Shown here piece by piece: positions 15,298 through 18,875 of a stretch of 18,875 bases of DNA. Below the pieces are notes generated by a model that was given only the letters and a program-made list of their open reading frames with translations, was not told where the DNA came from and ran no database searches. Location: NCBI GenBank assembly GCA_028705785.1, contig JAQWCT010000017.1, positions 1 through 18,875 on the forward strand. The letters are read 5' to 3'. How positions within the stretch are numbered: the stretch's first letter is position 1; every line of letters begins with the position of its first letter. Made by a program: the position numbers and the translations under genes. The DNA comes from Sulfurospirillaceae bacterium (GTDB lineage: Bacteria; Campylobacterota; Campylobacteria; Campylobacterales; Sulfurospirillaceae).

Positions 15298-15331
15298 TAT
15301 AATATATCGTTATATATGTTTAAATATAACG
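15298..15331 (+). promoter_or_regulatory. promoter with inverted-repeat operator before the globin-like gene
   Basis: TATAAT at 15298-15303 is a consensus -10. A perfect inverted repeat follows, CGTTATAT (15308-15315) and ATATAACG (15324-15331) with an 8-base spacer, overlapping the expected start near 15310. A repressor site is a reasonable inference. Confidence 0.6.
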
Positions 15332-15371
15332 GTGTATTGAAACAAACTTTACACATCAAAAAGGAAATGCT

Positions 15372-15926
15372 ATGTCTAAGCCTGATTCTCGCTTAATGCC
15401 TCTACAAAAAGACAATGTGTCATTTTTCTTTAATACACTTTGTAAGATGCGCACCCAAGAACATATTGTATTTCCTCCGATTAAAGCGCCTTCTCTTTTG
15501 TTTTTACAATCCATTGGACAAGAGAAACTCACTCGATTAATCGTACATCACCATAGTCTTTTTAGGCAAATTGCTGCGGTAAATTTTTACCAAAAAGAGT
15601 ACCAAACGATTATGGATGAAGTTACAAAAGCGGCTCATTTTATGATGGAAGCATTTGGTTGTGGTAAAATTTATACAACGGAATATGGTTTAGATATGAT
15701 AACAAATGGGCAAAAGCCTTTCTTGATGGATGAACGAACGAGAGAACTTTGGCTCAATTTGTACATCAATGCCTTGCGCGACTTTGACTTCCCCAAAAAG
15801 ATTCTTGCAGAATTTTGGGATTGGATAGAGTTGTTTTCATTGCGCATGTTAAATACCGCCAGCCTTAAACATCTTCCTCGAAGATACTATTTTGAATCCA
15901 TTAAAAGAGAAATTGAAACCGTATAG
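15372..15926 (+). CDS. truncated-hemoglobin-like protein, proximal His apparently Gln
   Basis: This 184-residue protein resembles truncated hemoglobins over about 45-165. It has the helix LTRLIVHHHSLFRQI, the AAHFMMEAFGCGKIYTTEYG block, KPFLMDERTRELWLNLYINAL and the late FWDWIELFSLRMLN. In family members the block before PF reads HxPF, where His is the proximal heme ligand; here it is QKPF (Q114). No other His falls at that spot. An N-terminal extension of about 40 residues precedes the fold. The ATG at 15372 has AAGGA eight bases upstream. It appears to be a single gene under an inverted-repeat operator. It could be a heme-free sensor or structural relative; oxygen or NO binding should not be assumed. 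Confidence 0.75.
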   Translation: MSKPDSRLMPLQKDNVSFFFNTLCKMRTQEHIVFPPIKAPSLLFLQSIGQEKLTRLIVHHHSLFRQIAAVNFYQKEYQTIMDEVTKAAHFMMEAFGCGKIYTTEYGLDMITNGQKPFLMDERTRELWLNLYINALRDFDFPKKILAEFWDWIELFSLRMLNTASLKHLPRRYYFESIKREIETV

Positions 15927-15985
15927 CCCTATTCAAGCATCTTACATTCAAATTACCTTTACCTTTATAACTTAGCGTATTTGGC

Positions 15986-15991
15986 TATAAT
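15986..15991 (+). promoter_or_regulatory. -10 box of the solo RecA2 gene
   Basis: Consensus TATAAT within TTTGGCTATAAT lies 28 bases before the start codon. No clear -35 is present, as is common in Campylobacterota. Confidence 0.55.
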
Positions 15992-16018
15992 GCTTTAAAC
16001 ACCTAAGGAATCATCCAC

Positions 16019-16624
16019 ATGCAAGACAAAACCGATAATCCAGCCACTAAAAAGTACTATGACCATGTCAGTATCGCAAAACGAACGAAGCAAGTGGCGT
16101 ATCTTGTGGCGCAACACGATAAAACTGCTATGTTGGAGCAGTGGCTTAAAAATAATGCTAAGAAACGAATCGCCGTTCTTGTAAAAAGCAAACGCACCGC
16201 AGATGAAATAAGCAAATATCTGGCATCAAAAGGCATCCTTGCTACTTCAATCCATGGTAATCATAGAGTTGAGCAAAAAGAAGAAGCGTCTAAGGCGTTT
16301 AATGCATCTAAGATAAACATTATCATCACTACCGATATGATTTTAAAATCTCTTAATTTAGCGAAGATAGAAGTCATCGTCAACTATGACCTACCTCAAG
16401 CTCCTGATGAGTATTTTGTGCGACTTCGTCATGTTGATGAGATTGGTGAGGCTATCGCTTTGGTGAGTAAAGAGGAAAAAACTGCGCTTGAGATGATAGA
16501 GCTGATGATGAAACAATCAATGCCAAAAGAAAAACTGAAAGATTTTGTTCCAACGCCTGCACCACAAGGCAAAAGGCCAGAACAAAAGACTAAAGAGAAA
16601 AAACCTCGTCGTATTAAAGCGTAA
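16019..16624 (+). CDS. stand-alone helicase C-terminal (RecA2) domain protein
   Basis: This 201-residue protein matches only the second RecA-like domain of DEAD-box RNA helicases. Recognisable parts are the IAVLVKSKRTADEISKYL strand-helix, motif IV-like SIHGN (77-81), motif V-like IITTDMILKSLNL (102-114), NYDLP (122-126) and the motif VI position VRLRHVDEIGEA (134-145). Motif VI lacks the usual HRxGRxGR arginines and motif V lacks ATDVAARG, so ATPase activity is unlikely. The tail (180-201) is Lys/Arg/Pro-rich and may bind RNA. No N-terminal DEAD domain lies upstream; 15927-16018 is non-coding, and the gene has its own -10 box and AAGGA. It is therefore a short gene rather than a fresh truncation. 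Its end overlaps the convergent dehydrogenase gene by 11 bases. Confidence 0.8.
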   Translation: MQDKTDNPATKKYYDHVSIAKRTKQVAYLVAQHDKTAMLEQWLKNNAKKRIAVLVKSKRTADEISKYLASKGILATSIHGNHRVEQKEEASKAFNASKINIIITTDMILKSLNLAKIEVIVNYDLPQAPDEYFVRLRHVDEIGEAIALVSKEEKTALEMIELMMKQSMPKEKLKDFVPTPAPQGKRPEQKTKEKKPRRIKA

Positions 16625-17552
16625 AACTCACTGCTTGTGCCATTTTTTGCATGACTTTAGCGCTTACATGTAAAGCTTCAAGCTCCTCTGGCAATAGTTT
16701 ATAATTGAGGATTTTACTTGCTCCTTCTTTGGTGACGACGACAGGAACATTGAGTACGACATCGCTTAAACCGTATTCGCCATCTAGGTAAACGCCTAGG
16801 GGTAAAACGGAGTGTTCGTCGTTGGCGATGGCTCGGATGATGCGAAAGACACTTGCGGCGATACTGTGGTTAGTGTTGCCTTTTTTGTAAAAGATTTCAA
16901 ATCCAGCGTTGATGACATCTTCATAGATTTGTGCTTTATCGAGTAAGGGTAAGCCATTGAGCGAACAAAAGGTATCGACATCTAAACCACAGATATTGCA
17001 GATACTCCACGGCAAGGTGCTTCCTTTGCCGTGCTCACCTAGCACAAAACCGTAGATATTTTTAGGGTCTATGCCCACTTTTTTGCTGACGATTTTCATA
17101 AAACGCGCTGTATCGACCAAAGTGCCCGCACTGATAAGTCGCTCTCTTGGGTACAAACCTTCGTTATAGGCGATATGCGTTAAAACATCGACAGGATTGG
17201 TCACCATAAGGATGATGGCATTGGGTGCGTAAGTGTAAAGTTCGTGGATAATGGTTCTAATAAGCGCAGCATTCTCACCCAAAAGCTCATCTCTGGTTTG
17301 ATTGCCTTTAAGCGTTGCACCTGCGGTGATGACGATAACATCAAATGATGCACAGTCTTGATAATCCCCATGGTGGATACGGGTATTGCTTGCATAGGTG
17401 AATGAAGAGACATAGGAAAAATCTTCGATTTCTGCCCATGCTTTGTCTTTATTGCGATTGACTAAAACTATCTCGTTCATGTTTCCCATGGTTAAAAGAT
17501 AATTAACCAGTTCTACACCAACGCCCCCTGCTCCGATGATTCCTACGCGCAT
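16614..17552 (-). CDS. L-lactate/malate dehydrogenase family enzyme
   Basis: This 312-residue NAD(P)-dependent 2-hydroxyacid dehydrogenase interconverts a 2-oxoacid and an L-2-hydroxyacid. The nucleotide fold starts with VGIIGAGGVG. Catalytic residues are present: R87 (NQTRDELL), N119 (VTNPVD), D147 and R150 (LVDTARF) and H174 (LGEHGKGS). Two positions are unusual. The specificity residue (Gln in lactate, Arg in malate enzymes) aligns with L81 in GATLKGNQTR. The Asp that normally follows the second strand and holds the NAD ribose is Asn (LVNRN), which may favour NADP. The start follows AAAGGA, which overlaps the upstream gene's stop, so it is co-transcribed with that gene. The exact substrate is open. 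Confidence 0.87.
   Translation of the reverse strand: MRVGIIGAGGVGVELVNYLLTMGNMNEIVLVNRNKDKAWAEIEDFSYVSSFTYASNTRIHHGDYQDCASFDVIVITAGATLKGNQTRDELLGENAALIRTIIHELYTYAPNAIILMVTNPVDVLTHIAYNEGLYPRERLISAGTLVDTARFMKIVSKKVGIDPKNIYGFVLGEHGKGSTLPWSICNICGLDVDTFCSLNGLPLLDKAQIYEDVINAGFEIFYKKGNTNHSIAASVFRIIRAIANDEHSVLPLGVYLDGEYGLSDVVLNVPVVVTKEGASKILNYKLLPEELEALHVSAKVMQKMAQAVSFTL
16664..16673. repeat. palindrome GCTTACATGTAAAGC, variant
   Basis: The core TTACATGTAA lies within the dehydrogenase gene and is read as Leu-His-Val near its C-terminus. Confidence 0.75.
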
Positions 17553-17561
17553 AGCATTCCT

Positions 17562-18479
17562 TTAAAAAAATTCCAAGTCATCCTCGGCTTCTTCTTGTGA
17601 AGCAGAAAACATCATTTCAAACTGAATGGTACTGGAGAGTAATGAAGCATCTAAATAGTGAATATCCACAGCCGTTCTCTCTTGCAAAACAGTCTTTACC
17701 CAAGAGAGCATATCTTCTACAATCGCCCCTAAGATAACCAAAATCGCTTTCTTTTTAGGATGATTTGGCAACACTGAGAGATTTTGTTCTAAAAACTGTG
17801 ATAACTTTGAGAGACTAAAACCCAAATCTCTAAAATCTGTATTTTTTTCCAAAATAGCCGCATAAACGAGAAAATGTTCATACACACGGGTGAAATAGCC
17901 CTCATCATACTCTATATTTTTATCATGAACAATATCGCTAAGTTCATGAGCGCACTCCAAGATATCGTGTCTATCAAAATCATCCATACTGCCCTCAGCA
18001 TAAAATTCCTCAGCGGTTATCTTAGCTTCATCTTTATAATGCATCTTGTCCAAATCTTGTTTAAGCGTATCAGAGCCATAGATGAAAAAATCTTCTTTAG
18101 ATTCACCTTCGTAGGCAAAAGATTCGAAGACAAACTCTTCTATGATGGCAAGGTTTTGAGTAAAAGTATCATCTGGTTTTGTTTGATTTTGATTCCATTC
18201 TCGACATAAAACAAAATAAAGACTATAAAATTCTTGTAAATTATGGACAGGTATATGCTTTTCTCTATGTGCTTTTGCGCCCTCTTCGATGTAGGCGTAA
18301 GCTCGTTTGATGTCTGAGTAGATGTAAACGGTGAGTTTGGCGACTGCCATATTGTGAACTTTGGAAACCTCTGGGTCAGATAGATACTCTGCTAGCTTTG
18401 GAGCCTCCATAATAAATTTTTCAAACGGTAATACAACACTATCTACCAACGATTCAAGACTTTTGATACTAATACCCAT
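17562..18479 (-). CDS. unrecognised helical protein, first gene of the dehydrogenase operon
   Basis: This 305-residue protein is not recognised. It appears almost entirely alpha-helical and acidic, with no signal peptide or strong membrane segment. One hydrophobic stretch (KKKAILVILGAIVEDML, about 242-258) could be a buried helix. The N-terminal 100 residues (LPFEKFIMEAPKLAEYL ... YSLYFVLCREW) and the last 100 look like separate helical bundles, joined by an acidic middle (YAEGSMDDFDRHD). The C-terminus is EEAEDDLEFF. The ATG at 18479 is preceded by AAAAAGG at about eight bases. Its stop overlaps the ribosome site of the dehydrogenase gene nine bases downstream, so the two are made together and may share a pathway. 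Confidence 0.75.
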   Translation of the reverse strand: MGISIKSLESLVDSVVLPFEKFIMEAPKLAEYLSDPEVSKVHNMAVAKLTVYIYSDIKRAYAYIEEGAKAHREKHIPVHNLQEFYSLYFVLCREWNQNQTKPDDTFTQNLAIIEEFVFESFAYEGESKEDFFIYGSDTLKQDLDKMHYKDEAKITAEEFYAEGSMDDFDRHDILECAHELSDIVHDKNIEYDEGYFTRVYEHFLVYAAILEKNTDFRDLGFSLSKLSQFLEQNLSVLPNHPKKKAILVILGAIVEDMLSWVKTVLQERTAVDIHYLDASLLSSTIQFEMMFSASQEEAEDDLEFF

Positions 18480-18570
18480 AATGCAACCTTTTTATAAACT
18501 GACATGACGGGAAGTATATCAAAAATTTTGAAGAAGAGAATAAATGAAGTGGCTAAAAATGAGCCAAAAT

Positions 18571-18584
18571 CTTTACATGTAAAG
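18571..18584. repeat. palindrome CTTTACATGTAAAG, perfect copy
   Basis: This copy is in the spacer between two minus-strand genes, nine bases before the long hairpin. Confidence 0.9.
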
Positions 18585-18592
18585 GGGATTTG

Positions 18593-18638
18593 TTCAAAAG
18601 AGTGGCAATCCTACCAAAGTAAGTTGCCCTCTTTTGAA
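18593..18638. repeat. long hairpin 3' of the lysine-rich mini-gene
   Basis: TTCAAAAGAG-T-GGCAA (18593-18608) pairs with TTGCC-CTCTTTTGAA (18624-18638): 15 base pairs with one bulged T and a 15-base loop. It starts 8 bases after the stop codon of the mini-gene at 18647. No T-tract follows on the minus strand, so it may protect the 3' end or act with a factor rather than be a simple terminator. Confidence 0.75.
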
Positions 18639-18646
18639 TGCGTATT

Positions 18647-18745
18647 TTATGAGTCTTTTTTAGCTTTTTTATCGTTGCGTTTCTCTTTTAAAGACTTCTC
18701 AGGCTTTTTCTTCACTTCTTTTTTAACATCTTTACTTTTTGCCAT
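18647..18745 (-). CDS. 32-residue lysine-rich basic protein
   Basis: This short gene encodes a 32-residue peptide starting MAKSKDVKKEVKKK and ending EKRNDKKAKKDS. About half of its residues are Lys or Arg, and it has no hydrophobic core. A strong ribosome site, AAAGGAG, lies six bases before the ATG, which supports real translation. I recall similar tiny basic proteins annotated as hypothetical in Campylobacterota, but no function. The charge suggests binding to RNA, ribosomes or DNA (inference). A long hairpin starts eight bases after the stop. A -10-like TATACA (minus strand, about 18783-18778) lies upstream. The plus-strand open frame across the same bases has no ribosome site and is treated as spurious. 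Confidence 0.72.
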   Translation of the reverse strand: MAKSKDVKKEVKKKPEKSLKEKRNDKKAKKDS

Positions 18746-18817
18746 ACTATCTCCTTTGTTGGGGTTTATTTTGACTATTGTATACGACTTAGACTTAAAG
18801 AACAAAACTTTCAAATA

Positions 18818-18831
18818 CTTTACATGTAAAG
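18818..18831. repeat. palindrome CTTTACATGTAAAG, perfect copy
   Basis: This copy lies between the divergent mini-gene and the next plus-strand promoter, 19 bases before the -10 box. Confidence 0.9.
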
Positions 18832-18850
18832 AATTTTTCCTTGTGTTTGT

Positions 18851-18875
18851 TATAATGTGCCTAACCCACTAAGGA
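18851..18875 (+). promoter_or_regulatory. promoter and ribosome site of a gene beyond the window
   Basis: TATAAT at 18851-18856, preceded by TTTGT, and AAGGA at 18871-18875 indicate a plus-strand gene whose start codon lies just past the window edge. Confidence 0.6.

Noticed and set aside
16019..16624. Frameshifted full DEAD-box helicase
   Set aside because: The upstream 92 bases are non-coding, with a -10 box and ribosome site, and no DEAD-domain motifs were found in any frame nearby.
5567..18831. CRISPR array as an explanation for the repeated palindrome
   Set aside because: Copies are hundreds to thousands of bases apart, with no regular spacer length and no cas genes.
18504..18872. Plus-strand open frame of 122 codons
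   Set aside because: It has no ribosome site, runs antisense over the lysine-rich mini-gene, includes the long hairpin, and its hydrophobic run is just the reverse of the Lys codons.

Overview
The window looks like chromosome from a Campylobacterota (epsilonproteobacterial) species, most likely Sulfurospirillum or a close relative. The basis is AT-rich DNA, compact collinear operons, short promoters with clear -10 boxes, a class III-type hybrid cluster protein, a 32-residue lysine-rich protein of a kind I associate with this phylum, and many copies of the palindrome CTTTACATGTAAAG, which I associate with Sulfurospirillum. The genus is an inference. No rRNA, tRNA, CRISPR array or insertion sequence was seen.

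Layout. (1) 1-3232, plus strand: a MetN-MetQ-MetI type ABC importer (metN cut by the window edge) followed in the same operon by a DUF169 protein. The binding protein lacks two residues expected for methionine binding. (2) 6288-3293, minus strand: a tightly coupled four-gene operon of a small membrane protein, a membrane-anchored TPR protein, a Vps4/spastin-like AAA ATPase and a HAD phosphatase. (3) 6384-7785: hybrid cluster protein (hcp) behind a perfect FNR-type box at class II spacing. (4) 7834-15116: an accessory region. It holds a DUF4143-type AAA ATPase with a near-consensus promoter, a DUF6953-like small protein, a DUF433/DUF5615 toxin-antitoxin-like pair, a 1244-residue protein joining a Mrr-like nuclease domain to a STAND-like NTPase and a long helical C-terminus, a NERD-domain protein with a zinc finger, and a small S4 protein. 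This is the best candidate for an antiviral or otherwise undescribed system. (5) 15298-18875: a truncated-globin-like protein whose proximal His appears to be Gln, a solo degenerate helicase RecA2 domain, a lactate/malate dehydrogenase-like enzyme with an unusual specificity residue in an operon with an unrecognised helical protein, and the lysine-rich mini-gene next to a long hairpin.

Dispersed repeat. From 5567 to the right end there are eight perfect copies of CTTTACATGTAAAG and four variants keeping the core TTACATGTAA. None was found in the first 5.5 kb or inside the 3.7-kb NTPase gene. In all four copies inside supported genes the palindrome is read as Leu-His-Val. At three gene ends it is followed by a GAAAGC...GCTTTC hairpin, forming a composite module. 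Two copies form 18-bp inverted arms around the S4-gene promoter.
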